Part shown: piece by piece, positions 8,481-17,878 of the stretch
Layout: each line of letters starts with the position of its first letter
How positions within the stretch are numbered: position 1 is the first letter of the stretch
The notes under the pieces: generated by a model
The model's database searches: none
What the model was told of the DNA's origin: nothing
The model's input: the letters and a program-made list of their open reading frames with translations, nothing else
Translations under genes and position numbers: made by a program
NCBI GenBank assembly: GCA_021806345.1
Contig: JAJZXP010000036.1
Span: 1-55,398 of the forward strand
Direction of reading: 5' to 3'
From: Thermoplasmata archaeon
GTDB lineage: Archaea; Thermoplasmatota; Thermoplasmata; Thermoplasmatales; Thermoplasmataceae
Length of the DNA stretch: 55,398 bases

Positions 8481-9434
8481 ATGAACTTACTTGGGGCTAA
8501 ATTGAGGATAGCCACTATACTCGCGGGAATAGCAATTGCATTCTTAGCCGCTCTTATCATCTCAGCCATCTCATACGAATTCATAGGGATATCATTCTCA
8601 TTCGGTTTCTTCGGACTACTTTTGATTTTAGTACTGATAATGGATATAGCTCAATACCTCTTTTCTCCATTTATAATCGGGAGACTTCAACATCTAACCA
8701 AGGTTAATCCATCAGATCCGAACACTGCTTGGCTTTATTCATCACTACAGGAGGTTTGCATTTACAACAATCAGAAAGTCCCCACTCTGTTTATTGCTGA
8801 GACTCAGGCTCCAAACGCATTCGCATACGGTTCCATAATTTCTGGAAGACGAATGGCTGTTACCAGAGGACTACTTAACCTGCTCACAAAAGACGAGGTA
8901 GAGGCAGTTATGGGACATGAGATAGGGCATTTAAAACATCACGATATCGCATTACTGCTTGCCATTGGGCTTATTCCAAGTATTGTATTCTACTTCGGAT
9001 ATTCGATGCTTTTTGGAGGTGGAAGAAAGGGGGGAAACGGGAGCATTATACTGATTGCCATAGCAATGATGGGAGTGAGCTTTGTCTTCAACCTGATGAT
9101 CTTGGGAGTAAACAGAATGAGGGAGTCTTATGCTGACGTTAATTCTGCCCAAAGTATACCCGGGGCCAGTACAAATCTCCAAACTGCCCTCGCAAAAATA
9201 GTCGCTTCAACACCACCTCAAAGAAAAAAGATGAATAGAAACACTTCGAGCAATACTTCAAGCATGCTAATGTTCAGTGGGTTTGATCAGGGAGTAAGAG
9301 AAGAGCACAGGAAGTTAATTGAAGAATGGAAACAAATGAAGGTTAAAATGAGGCATTCAATATTCAGTGATCACCCTCATCCAGCAAAAAGAATACAGCT
9401 GCTTGAGAAAATGAAAGAAAGAGGATACAAATAA
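8481..9434 (+). CDS. htpX: HtpX-family membrane zinc protease
   Basis: M48-family membrane-bound metalloprotease of 317 residues, expected to degrade misfolded membrane proteins at the cytoplasmic face. Two N-terminal helices (about residues 10-32 and 36-60) precede the zinc motif HEIGH at 146-150, within EVEAVMGHEIGHLKHHD. A third hydrophobic segment follows, then another near residue 190. MRESYADVNSA carries the downstream Glu zinc ligand. The C-terminal DHPHPAKRIQLLEKM is typical of HtpX. Length fits (about 290-330). The ATG start is unambiguous. Confidence 0.92.
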   Translation: MNLLGAKLRIATILAGIAIAFLAALIISAISYEFIGISFSFGFFGLLLILVLIMDIAQYLFSPFIIGRLQHLTKVNPSDPNTAWLYSSLQEVCIYNNQKVPTLFIAETQAPNAFAYGSIISGRRMAVTRGLLNLLTKDEVEAVMGHEIGHLKHHDIALLLAIGLIPSIVFYFGYSMLFGGGRKGGNGSIILIAIAMMGVSFVFNLMILGVNRMRESYADVNSAQSIPGASTNLQTALAKIVASTPPQRKKMNRNTSSNTSSMLMFSGFDQGVREEHRKLIEEWKQMKVKMRHSIFSDHPHPAKRIQLLEKMKERGYK

Positions 9435-9508
9435 TATTTTCACAAAAAATTTAAATTTTTAAATAAACTAAATTTCATTGGTTAGTTTTAATCTTCACGA
9501 TTAAAAAC

Positions 9509-10138
9509 TTAAGGTTTTTCTTTCGGTATCACTGGAGGAACTGTTCTCATATAATAAGCTACTAACACCAAGCCTAAAATGATTATGAATGAATACAGCA
9601 GTCCATTAGATCCTAATAAACCTGGATTGAAAAAAAGAAGAAATGCCAGTGCAATAATAAACAATATATTTGAAACAATTCTCAATGGAGATGGAAACGG
9701 GTTCAAATTTTGGACAATGCTTTTGTCAAAATATCCAACCAGAGCAACGTAGACAAGCATGACTCCCAGGGTATCTTCATTTTCCACTGCAATGAGAATA
9801 TCCGTATTTTTTCTACTCAATTTTCCTATTGTGCCATTTTTGCCAATAATAGTTGCTTCAGCATTTGCTTCTCCTCTGGTTACTGATGCAAGTTCATTAA
9901 CTTTTGTAATATAGGATTCACCGAGGTAGTTGATGTTCAAATTTCTCATTATATTACCATCTTTTCCGTTAAATCCATATATCTTGAGTCCAAAACCACT
10001 TCTTCTAATCTGAATATTCCATTTTCCAGTAATGCTGATAGAGAGAGATCCCAAAAAACCGGATTTACCTATTTTGACATACGTATCATTTTCTTCGTTT
10101 TCCAAGAACACACTACCATTTCTGTACAGAAAATTCAT
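9509..10138 (-). CDS. Membrane-anchored protein, possible tubby/scramblase-like beta domain
   Basis: A 209-residue protein with a soluble N-terminal part (about residues 1-125) made of short beta-like segments such as VFLENEENDTYVKIGKSGF and IGKNGTIGKLSRKNTDI. A hydrophobic helix (LGVMLVYVALVGYF) and two C-terminal membrane helices follow (IVSNILFIIALAFLLFF and LLYSFIIILGLVLVAYYM). The strand pattern ending in a buried helix recalls the LURP-one/scramblase (tubby C-like) fold, but this is a weak resemblance only. It is monocistronic, between htpX and carA. Function unknown. Confidence 0.5.
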   Translation of the reverse strand: MNFLYRNGSVFLENEENDTYVKIGKSGFLGSLSISITGKWNIQIRRSGFGLKIYGFNGKDGNIMRNLNINYLGESYITKVNELASVTRGEANAEATIIGKNGTIGKLSRKNTDILIAVENEDTLGVMLVYVALVGYFDKSIVQNLNPFPSPLRIVSNILFIIALAFLLFFNPGLLGSNGLLYSFIIILGLVLVAYYMRTVPPVIPKEKP

Positions 10139-10496
10139 TGTTCCATATTTTTTCCAATATCTATTATCTTTTCTATAATTTTTAATTTAACCTTTATTCC
10201 AATGCCTTATTCCAAATTCGGTTTTCCCTATCTCAATTCTTCAGATAACTGAAGAAGCAAAATGAAAGAACGACTTTCAGTTCAAGCGGTCTCTGATTTA
10301 ATTTTGTCATTCCTTTATATTGGCCTTACTGAATTTTTTTAACAATGTAACACTTTGAGGACTAAAAATTTATTAAAAATTAAATAGGAAAATGAAATGG
10401 GTATTTTTAGGGTCAAATGAAAATTTGGAATGAAGCAACAATTTTAGCCGATTTCCTGTGTATTATCTCGAAAAATTCTAAGGGAGGCTGCCAGAA
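10139..10496. other. 358-bp intergenic region upstream of carA
   Basis: AT-rich, no gene seen. A TATA-like stretch (AAATTTATTAAAAATT) near 10366-10381 lies about 115-130 bp before carA, so carA would have a leader of roughly 90-100 nt, unlike most genes here. No clear attenuator hairpin was found in it by eye. Confidence 0.4.
10482..10487 (+). promoter_or_regulatory. Shine-Dalgarno site of carA
   Basis: GGGAGG lies 9 nt before the TTG at 10497. It supports the non-ATG start of carA and agrees with a leadered transcript. Confidence 0.6.
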
Positions 10497-11546
10497 TTGA
10501 GAAGATACCTTCTTCTCGAGGATGGAACATCCTTTGAGGGGAGGGCATTTGGTTCATTCGTTGAAAGATCAGGAGAACTAGTTTTTAACACATCCTTTAC
10601 AGGATTTTATGAAATAATGACCGATCCTTCATATGGTGGGCAAATTATTATTTTTAACTTCCCCTCAATGTTTTACTATGATTTTAAAATGGATATTCCA
10701 CAGAGCAACGGAATCAGCACGAGTGGAGTAGTGTTCAGGGATGGTAACAATCCCTCTGGGAAATATTTTAATCTCATAGATAGGCAAATGAAAATAGAGG
10801 GAATTCCGGGAATACACTCTGTTGATACGAGGAAGCTTGTAAAAAAAATCAGAGACAGCGGAAATATAAGAGGAATTATTTCCAACTCAGATAGGTTTCC
10901 TGACAAATGGGAAGAAATGAACACAAAACAACTTATAAGGCAGTTCAGTACAAAGAGTAATTATTCTGTTTTTTCAGGAATGGACAGAAAGATACTGTAC
11001 ATAGACATGGGGTCAAAGTCATCACTTTTAAGCCATATTTCTAAAATCGGGGACTTAGACGTTGTCAATATTTTTAATATGCCAGATAATTTTGAAAATT
11101 ATGATATGGTATTTCTATCAAATGGACCGGGAAATCCCTCAGATGAGGTATTCTATGAACTCAAAAGAAAAATAAGGGATAATAGGGGAAAGATACCCAT
11201 AACAGGTGTCTGTCTGGGTCACCAGATAATTGGAAACGCACTGGGAATTGAATTGGAGAAGATGCAATTTGGACATCACGGTTCCAATCATTCAGTTGGT
11301 AATGGCAAAATGTCATTCATAACTTCTCACAATCATAATTATCGCCTAAGTGAGGATTCAATGTTGAGAAAAGGAATATCAATACCACAGAGGGACTTAA
11401 ACGATAACACACCGGAAATGCTTCACCTTGAGGAATCTGCCATATTAAGCGTACAATATCATCCAGAGGGTGCACCAGGACCAGTTAATTCAACGGAATT
11501 TTTTAACCAAATGGAGAGTATTCTAAATGAAGTTAGAGCAAGATAA
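10497..11546 (+). CDS. carA: Carbamoyl-phosphate synthase small subunit
   Basis: Glutaminase subunit of carbamoyl-phosphate synthase, giving ammonia to CarB for pyrimidine and arginine synthesis. The N-terminal CarA-specific domain shows LLEDGTSFEGRAFG and TSFTGFYEIMTDPSYGGQI; the class I glutamine amidotransferase domain shows SNGPGNPSD, the nucleophile elbow GVCLGHQIIG, and QYHPEGAPGP with the His-Glu of the triad. All catalytic residues appear present. At 349 residues it is slightly short of bacterial CarA (about 380). The 3' end overlaps carB by 20 bp, so the two are coupled. Confidence 0.95.
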   Translation: MRRYLLLEDGTSFEGRAFGSFVERSGELVFNTSFTGFYEIMTDPSYGGQIIIFNFPSMFYYDFKMDIPQSNGISTSGVVFRDGNNPSGKYFNLIDRQMKIEGIPGIHSVDTRKLVKKIRDSGNIRGIISNSDRFPDKWEEMNTKQLIRQFSTKSNYSVFSGMDRKILYIDMGSKSSLLSHISKIGDLDVVNIFNMPDNFENYDMVFLSNGPGNPSDEVFYELKRKIRDNRGKIPITGVCLGHQIIGNALGIELEKMQFGHHGSNHSVGNGKMSFITSHNHNYRLSEDSMLRKGISIPQRDLNDNTPEMLHLEESAILSVQYHPEGAPGPVNSTEFFNQMESILNEVRAR

Positions 11547-14535
11547 TTCTAAAATGAGAGTGCTCATAATAGGGTCAGGTCCAATAGTTATTGGGCAATC
11601 TGCCGAATTTGACTACGCAGGAACTCAGGCCTGCAGTGTTTTGAAACAATATAAAATCTATACAGTTCTCCTAAATTCCAACCCTGCAACAATCCAGACT
11701 GATAGTTCAAATGCCGACAGAATTTATATTGAGCCAATAAACTTGAAAAATGCAAAACAGATAATTGCAAAAGAGAAAATAACTCATATAATTGGGTCAA
11801 TGGGCGGTCAGACTGCTCTCAATTTAACCTTGCAACTTTTTGAGTGCGGATTTCTTGAAGAAATGGGTGTAAAAGTTCTCGGATCTCCGCCTGAAGCTAT
11901 CAAGCAGGCAGAGGACAGGAATCTATTCCATAAAAAAATGCTTGATATGGGAATTGGAATTCCCTGGTCAGTTTCTATCGATAGGGAGAACTGGAAGGTA
12001 CAGATAAAATCTGTGCCATCATTCCCAGCAATCATGAGAACATCATTCACTCTAGGGGGTCTTTCAGGAAAGATTCTTCTGAATATGGATGAAGCGGTGG
12101 AAGCGGTGGAATTTGTCTTTAACTCAAAGGACATTGAAAGTGTGGAGCTTGAGCAATCACTTGAAGGATTAACTGAAATGGAATATGAAGTGATTAGGGA
12201 TCATTCTGGAAATTCTATCATGGTATGCAACATGGAGAATCTTGATCCAATGGGAGTGCATACCGGAGAGAGTATTGTTGTCACCCCGTCACTCACTATT
12301 CCAGATTATATACACCAAAAAATGAGAAAATCGGCTCTGGAAATAGCATCTTCAATTGGTATTGTTGGAGCTTGCAACGTACAGTTTGCAGTAGATGAAA
12401 AAAGAGAAAATTACTATGTTATTGAAGTAAACCCCAGGACCAGCAGATCATCTGCGCTGGCTTCAAAAGCAAGCGGTTATCCAATTGCAAAAATTGCAAC
12501 AATGATTTTGCTTGGCCTTAATCTTCCCGAAATTAGAAATCCAATAACTGAAAATTCTTCGGCTGCTTTTGAGCCAAGCATGGATTATGTGATAGTCAAA
12601 ATTCCACTTTGGCCATCTGACAAATTCAAGGATTCCGGAACCATAGGCGTTTCGATGAAATCCACTGGAGAGGTGATGGGAATTGGAAGATCATTTGAGG
12701 AAGCATTTCTGAAGGCTGTGGTCGGAACTGAATTAAATCTTAGGAATTATTTCTCACAATCAGGGAACCCAAGTTTTTTAAGGAAAAATATTTCTACGCC
12801 AAACTGGAAAAGGGTATGGTATATTGTCCAATCAATATTCAGCGACATAGGTGAAGAAGAGATCAGTCAACTTACAAAATGGGAATTAGGAATTGTATGC
12901 AGAATCTCGAATCTATTGAAGAATGCAAAGATTTTATCGGCAAATTTACAAACCAATCTGAACGAATTAAAAGCACTGGGGATCCCAGATAGGGTAATAT
13001 CCTGGATAAGTGGGACAACAGAAGTGGAGCTTTTGAAAATGAGGAAGGAGAAAAACATTCTACCATCACCGAGAATAATTGATTCTTCTTCTGCAGAATT
13101 TAGAACTTTTACCAGATACACATATTCAACCTATGACGAGGAAAATGATTTGGATTCGTCTTTCGAAAATTCCGTATTAATTATAGGTTCAGGACCGAAC
13201 AGGATAGGACAGGGACTGGAATTCGACTATAGTTCAGTAAAGGCAATTGAGGCGCTTAAGGAAATGGGGTATAGAACAATAATGATTAACTCCAATCCGG
13301 AGACTGTATCCACCGATTTTAACATATCTGATGAACTTTTCTTTGACCCAATCACACTTGAGTTTGTCAGCGGGATAATTGATATCAGAAAGCCCAAGAA
13401 AATTATACTTCAATTTTCAGGCCAAACGGGACAGAATATGGCAAATGAAATTGCAGCAGTGTACGGGGAAGATATAGTTGCTGGAACTAAACCCTCACGT
13501 TTGGAAGAAATCGAGAATAGGAAAAAATTCTCAATAACATTGGATAGTATGGGTATAGTTCAAGCTCCATGGCTAAACGTTACCAATAGAAGTGAACTCA
13601 TAAAAGCCAGTGAAAAATACAATCATAATGTAATTTTGAGAGGTAGTTATGTCATAGGAGGTGCTTCAATGTTCATAATTCGAAGTCAAGATGAACTGGA
13701 TGCGCTTCTTGCAAATTCAGAGTTGCAGACTCAATTTTATCCAGTACTTGTTTCAGAATACTTTGAAAATGCGAGGGAATTTGATTTAGATATGGTTTCA
13801 AATGGAACAGATATTGCCATTGTAGGCATCATGGAACAGATTGAAATGGCCGGGACTCATTCTGGCGATTCTCTTGCTTTAATGGGTCCAGATATCCCAG
13901 ACGAGACAGAAAGAAGAGGGATGATGTCCATAGCCCTGAAATTCTGCAGACATTACAATCTAGTGGGATTTTCGAATATTCAGTTTATGATCAAGAATGG
14001 AGAAATTAGTGTCATAGAACTCAATGCAAGGGCAAGTAGAACAATTCCAGTTCTGAGTAAGTGGGCTGGGCTGAACTGGACAATGTATGGAATTGAAGCA
14101 ATAATGTCAGGAAAATTGAACGCCTCTTCCTTCGAAGCTAAAAAATATGGTGCAAAAATACCAGTTTTTCCATTTAATCGGTTTCTGGACAGCGGATTTA
14201 TAATGTCGCCTCAGATGCACTCGACCGGAGAAGCAATGGTTACAGCTGAAACCGTGCAGGAACTAAAGCAGAAAATTATCGAGACTCTAAACTTATTTGG
14301 TAAGGAAATATTGATTTTCGAAGAACATCTCGCAACATTGGTTAAAGAGGGCATCAGAGAGCCCATCCATGAAAGCGATGCAATAAATCTAATCGAGAAA
14401 GGAGAAAATCTGATAATCGTTTGCAGTGTTCAAGCTAAAAATAGGGAGAAAATATCAAAAATAGCCTTAAAGAGAAAGATTCCTTTTATTCCAGACATTG
14501 AGTTGGGAACATTTTTGGACTTCGTCAAAAACTAA
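11527..14535 (+). CDS. carB: Carbamoyl-phosphate synthase large subunit
   Basis: Two tandem ATP-grasp halves. The first opens with VLIIGSGPIVIGQSAEFDYA and the second with LIIGSGPNRIGQGLEFDYS near residue 550. Each half has the ATP-grasp Glu/Asn metal site: YYVIEVNPRTSRSSALASK in the first and VIELNARASRTIPVLSKWAG in the second. The C-terminal MGS-like allosteric domain (from about residue 880, FLDSGFIMSPQMHSTGEAM onward) is short, which accounts for the 1002-residue length against about 1070 in E. coli. Starts at ATG 11527 inside carA, or at ATG 11554, which is closer to the conserved N-terminus. It uses ammonia, bicarbonate and two ATP to make carbamoyl phosphate. Confidence 0.95.
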   Translation: MKLEQDNSKMRVLIIGSGPIVIGQSAEFDYAGTQACSVLKQYKIYTVLLNSNPATIQTDSSNADRIYIEPINLKNAKQIIAKEKITHIIGSMGGQTALNLTLQLFECGFLEEMGVKVLGSPPEAIKQAEDRNLFHKKMLDMGIGIPWSVSIDRENWKVQIKSVPSFPAIMRTSFTLGGLSGKILLNMDEAVEAVEFVFNSKDIESVELEQSLEGLTEMEYEVIRDHSGNSIMVCNMENLDPMGVHTGESIVVTPSLTIPDYIHQKMRKSALEIASSIGIVGACNVQFAVDEKRENYYVIEVNPRTSRSSALASKASGYPIAKIATMILLGLNLPEIRNPITENSSAAFEPSMDYVIVKIPLWPSDKFKDSGTIGVSMKSTGEVMGIGRSFEEAFLKAVVGTELNLRNYFSQSGNPSFLRKNISTPNWKRVWYIVQSIFSDIGEEEISQLTKWELGIVCRISNLLKNAKILSANLQTNLNELKALGIPDRVISWISGTTEVELLKMRKEKNILPSPRIIDSSSAEFRTFTRYTYSTYDEENDLDSSFENSVLIIGSGPNRIGQGLEFDYSSVKAIEALKEMGYRTIMINSNPETVSTDFNISDELFFDPITLEFVSGIIDIRKPKKIILQFSGQTGQNMANEIAAVYGEDIVAGTKPSRLEEIENRKKFSITLDSMGIVQAPWLNVTNRSELIKASEKYNHNVILRGSYVIGGASMFIIRSQDELDALLANSELQTQFYPVLVSEYFENAREFDLDMVSNGTDIAIVGIMEQIEMAGTHSGDSLALMGPDIPDETERRGMMSIALKFCRHYNLVGFSNIQFMIKNGEISVIELNARASRTIPVLSKWAGLNWTMYGIEAIMSGKLNASSFEAKKYGAKIPVFPFNRFLDSGFIMSPQMHSTGEAMVTAETVQELKQKIIETLNLFGKEILIFEEHLATLVKEGIREPIHESDAINLIEKGENLIIVCSVQAKNREKISKIALKRKIPFIPDIELGTFLDFVKN

Positions 14536-14553
14536 AAAGGTACTTAGAACATA

Positions 14554-15999
14554 TTAAATTGGCGAAGACGGGAATCTCTTCTTCGCATTGTGTATTTCCT
14601 GAACTACCTTACCCTTGAAAGCATCGAATTCCTTTGGGGACTTTGGATAGTGTTGATACAGTGTGTTTAATTCCTTCATCTTCTTTACCGTGTAAACCAG
14701 ATTGGAAAATGCAGTCATATTCTTCATTCCCTTAATGATCATCCTCGCCTTTTCTGCCAGCGAAAGTTCCGGTATAACACCAACAGTCAGATCGCTTGCT
14801 TCCTTTCTTGTGAGGAAATTCTTCATTCCATAATTCAATATATCATTGTTCAGAGACTGAAGATAAATCCTGAATACCTCCATTCCTGCCATTTTTGATC
14901 CATATGCTTCATTAAAATCCAAATTGTATTTCCACAGTCCAGAAATCGAGAAGTCACCTTCTTTGACCGCTTCTGCTGCATTCTTGCCTACTAAAACTCC
15001 AGCTATCAGTGCTGGACCGATACCTCCTGCACTTATGGGATTCGGCATTGTCATGCTGTCTCCCGCTCCCATGTATCCATTGTAAACCAGACTTTCCATC
15101 TGCCTCCTAACCGGTACGGACCAAATCCCTTTTCCATTTCCATCAGTCTGGTCTATTTCCAATTTCTTAAAATTGGGCAACCATTTTACATAATTGTCGA
15201 TGAGAGTCTGAAGATTATCGTGTTTTCCCATCTTGGAATTTCTTATATCCAGCGCTCTTTTCTGGACTCCCAGTCCAATATTTACTTTATTATTTGACTT
15301 TGGGAAAACCCATCCGTATCCTCCCGGAGCCAACTCATTATTTAAATGAATCAGTGCATACTTTTCATCATAATAGTTCAGGTCCTCCTTGCTCAGCTCG
15401 AAATTGTAAATATATCTGCCAGTGCTTTCAATGTCATCGATGTCCACCATTCTGTCTATAAAATTATTTTCTGGAAGCTTTCTTCTGATGACAGTAGATA
15501 CACCAAGGGAATCAATAACGATCTTTGATCTGAATTCCGTTGTTTTTCCGGTGGAATCTCTTCCAACAACACCTCTGACATAATTGTCTTCGACAATAGG
15601 TCCATCAACCTCAAATTTCTGAATGTAATCAACCTTCTCTGATCTCGCAATCTTCAGAAGCTTTCTCTCAAAGAGCGGCCTGTTAAGGGAGTACCCTTTA
15701 CCATCAAAGGGATATTTGGATTCCAGGTCTGGTGAAAGTGCCATCACTCCATCTACAGGTAAATCAATTTCCGGGAATTCAAAAGTTGCCCCAGTATTCC
15801 TGGAAATGAATCCCATATGGGAATCTGCAACTGCGTCCCCACAGGTCCAACCCCATATTGTTTTTTTTCCAGTGTTGTTCTCTTCGTTTCTATCAAGAAG
15901 TAATACTGAAGCACCACCTCTGGCAGCCATTGTAGCCGCTAGCGTGCCAGCCAGTCCAGATCCTGCCACTATGACATCATAATCGGTTAGGTTTGACAT
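14554..15999 (-). CDS. Geranylgeranyl reductase family flavoprotein
   Basis: FAD-dependent reductase of the geranylgeranyl/digeranylgeranylglycerophospholipid reductase family, which saturates the isoprenoid chains of archaeal membrane lipids. Seen in 481 residues: N-terminal FAD Rossmann motif DVIVAGSGLAGTLAATMA; the family motif APGGYGWVFPKSNNKVNIGLG (PxxYxWxFP-like) near residue 230; and GYMGAGDSMTMPNPISAGGIG, the second FAD motif. About 100 helical residues follow, making it longer than the roughly 400-residue Thermoplasma enzyme I recall. Substrate (phospholipid, menaquinone side chain or other polyprenyl) cannot be fixed. A TATA box sits about 27 bp upstream. Confidence 0.85.
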   Translation of the reverse strand: MSNLTDYDVIVAGSGLAGTLAATMAARGGASVLLLDRNEENNTGKKTIWGWTCGDAVADSHMGFISRNTGATFEFPEIDLPVDGVMALSPDLESKYPFDGKGYSLNRPLFERKLLKIARSEKVDYIQKFEVDGPIVEDNYVRGVVGRDSTGKTTEFRSKIVIDSLGVSTVIRRKLPENNFIDRMVDIDDIESTGRYIYNFELSKEDLNYYDEKYALIHLNNELAPGGYGWVFPKSNNKVNIGLGVQKRALDIRNSKMGKHDNLQTLIDNYVKWLPNFKKLEIDQTDGNGKGIWSVPVRRQMESLVYNGYMGAGDSMTMPNPISAGGIGPALIAGVLVGKNAAEAVKEGDFSISGLWKYNLDFNEAYGSKMAGMEVFRIYLQSLNNDILNYGMKNFLTRKEASDLTVGVIPELSLAEKARMIIKGMKNMTAFSNLVYTVKKMKELNTLYQHYPKSPKEFDAFKGKVVQEIHNAKKRFPSSPI

Positions 16000-16022
16000 A
16001 AGTTTCCTACTGGACTGAATAT

Positions 16023-16030
16023 TTTATATA
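16023..16030 (-). promoter_or_regulatory. TATA box of the geranylgeranyl reductase gene
   Basis: Minus-strand TATATAAA centred about 27 bp upstream of the ATG at 15999, consistent with a leaderless or very short-leader transcript. Confidence 0.5.
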
Positions 16031-16184
16031 TCTTAAATATTTGTACTTTTAGGCATTTTCTAACGTTAAGTTAAAACATTTTTTACGAACCCCTGAAGTT
16101 TGACCGTTAAATCGCAATCTCCAGACTTCACGACTTGCAGGATTCAGCTTCTTTGAAACTTCAGCTAAAAGAAAACGGCCAGTT

Positions 16185-16940
16185 TCAAATTAGGTCATAA
16201 TTATCGGGCCTATTTCCTGTGACCTTTTGGAATTCTCTGTAAAACTCAATATCAGAAAAAGGTGAATCCCCGTAAGAAGCATTTCCAAAATATCTAAGTT
16301 CGCCATTTGCGAAACTCATACGAGGGAAATACATCTTAACACCTCTATCTATCGCATTCAAAAATGCGCTTTCAAAATCTGGATCAATTATTGAATTTGG
16401 ATAAAAATAGAACCCATTTTTTCTCAGTATGAGGAAAATAATGCTGCAGTCATATCCGTTTTCTGAAAGAGTTGAAAGTTCCCTTAGATGTTTGCTTCCA
16501 CGTTTGCTGGGGGCATCCGGGAATATAATGTGGTTATTCACTAACATTGTACATCCTTTCACTTCAACAAAACCATTTTCAAGACCAAAATCAAATCTGG
16601 AATCTCCTCTTTTCACCTCAGGCTTGCAATTATCACCAATAAATTGTCTCGCAATTCCATTATGAAATCTTGTATCAAGCAGTATTTCCTCGTTATCGGA
16701 CATTGAGAACGTAATGGACCACTTAGTTTTCACACCATTTGTTTTTCTTATCTTCACCTTAGAACCAGGATAAATCAATTCCTTTAACCTTCCCGGGTCG
16801 TGTAAATGAACGCTCAGTCTCTCTCCATCTTTTTCAACTGAACAGAGAAATCTATTCCTCCGCTCAATGACTTTGCATTCTATTAGGGGTTCTGAAATTT
16901 CGAAAATTTTTTCTCCACACTTTGGAGTCACGAATTTCAT
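16185..16940 (-). CDS. sfsA: SfsA-family nucleic-acid-binding protein
   Basis: A 251-residue SfsA (sugar fermentation stimulation protein A) homolog. Seen: an OB-fold-like N-terminus with VHLHDPGRLKELIYPG, then a nuclease-like core with FVEVKGCTML and FPDAPSKRGSKHLREL, the family's hallmark stretches; the core resembles a restriction-endonuclease fold (D...ExK). Biological role is poorly known even in bacteria; DNA binding is reported for the E. coli protein. It is divergent from the CBS-domain gene with 68 bp between the start codons, so their promoters abut and may be co-regulated. Confidence 0.9.
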   Translation of the reverse strand: MKFVTPKCGEKIFEISEPLIECKVIERRNRFLCSVEKDGERLSVHLHDPGRLKELIYPGSKVKIRKTNGVKTKWSITFSMSDNEEILLDTRFHNGIARQFIGDNCKPEVKRGDSRFDFGLENGFVEVKGCTMLVNNHIIFPDAPSKRGSKHLRELSTLSENGYDCSIIFLILRKNGFYFYPNSIIDPDFESAFLNAIDRGVKMYFPRMSFANGELRYFGNASYGDSPFSDIEFYREFQKVTGNRPDNYDLI

Positions 16941-16980
16941 TTAGAGTCTAAGTTGAAGTAGAATATTAATTAACTGCAAA

Positions 16981-16988
16981 TTTTTAAA
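16981..16988 (+). promoter_or_regulatory. TATA box of the CBS-domain gene
   Basis: TTTTTAAA centred about 24 bp upstream of the GTG start at 17009, supporting a leaderless start at that GTG. Confidence 0.45.
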
Positions 16989-17008
16989 CTCTTAGATCAT
17001 AATGCCCT

Positions 17009-17854
17009 GTGGAAACAGTCGCCGCAATTATGACTTCCGATCCAATTGTATTCAGAGTGCCTTCTACAGTAACCGAGGTTGTTTCATCTCTTATAAGATA
17101 TAACATAACAGGGATGCCAGTTGTGGACTCAAACGGCAAATACATTGGGATAATATCCAGAAGAGATGTGTTTGCAAAACCGGATGAAACACAAGCAAGC
17201 AGGATAGTCAGGAGTGAACCATCCATAAACGAGAAAACATCCGTACAGGATGCCGCCACGCTTATGGTAAGGGAAAGAAGAAGGCATGCTGCAGTTGTTG
17301 ATGACAAATTGAATGTTGTGGGCATTCTTACTCCTCAGGATTTCCTCAAGATAGTTGAAAGAGACCATGGAAACAGAATAGTAAAGGATATAATGCACAC
17401 TACCGTATTTCCTCTCTGGGAAAAAACACCATTGCCGGTTGTTTACAGGGCGATGAGACTGTCAGGCATATTCACCTATCCGGTCACAGATGAAGTTGGA
17501 AATTTCAAGGGATTGCTAACCGACAGGGATCTTTTTGACCGAGTTGATGTAAGTACCGTTAAAATTAGTGACATACAAACTCTCTCTCACGATGATCCAT
17601 GGTCATGGGAATCTGTAAGGAATGTGGTCACGTACTTTATTGAAAAAAATCATCTCAAGATACCAAACGAGCCTGCAGAGGTTATTACAATAAAAAACCC
17701 CACAATAGCAAACAGCAATGAAAAATTGAGATCAGTTGCCAGAAGAATGCGGGATGGAAATTTCAACCAGCTCCCAGTTACAACAAGCCTGAACGAACTT
17801 ATGGGTATTCTATTTGACCTGGACATCCTATCCGTTTTTTTAGGCAAGTGGTAA
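17009..17854 (+). CDS. Four-CBS-domain protein
   Basis: A 281-residue protein built of four CBS motifs, i.e. two Bateman modules, which bind adenine nucleotides or S-adenosylmethionine as regulatory ligands. Units are recognisable by repeats of the form V..IM...P..V, G(M/I)..V.D..GK..GI.(S/T)..D: ITGMPVVDSNGKYIGIISRR, HAAVVDDKLNVVGILTPQDF, FTYPVTDEVGNFKGLLTDRD and NQLPVTTSLNELMGILFDLD. No enzymatic or membrane domain is attached. GTG start chosen because a TATA box lies at the right distance. It is 24 bp upstream of glyS and probably co-transcribed; its target is unknown. Confidence 0.85.
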   Translation: METVAAIMTSDPIVFRVPSTVTEVVSSLIRYNITGMPVVDSNGKYIGIISRRDVFAKPDETQASRIVRSEPSINEKTSVQDAATLMVRERRRHAAVVDDKLNVVGILTPQDFLKIVERDHGNRIVKDIMHTTVFPLWEKTPLPVVYRAMRLSGIFTYPVTDEVGNFKGLLTDRDLFDRVDVSTVKISDIQTLSHDDPWSWESVRNVVTYFIEKNHLKIPNEPAEVITIKNPTIANSNEKLRSVARRMRDGNFNQLPVTTSLNELMGILFDLDILSVFLGKW

Positions 17855-17878
17855 TTAAGTATATTGGAATAACGTTTA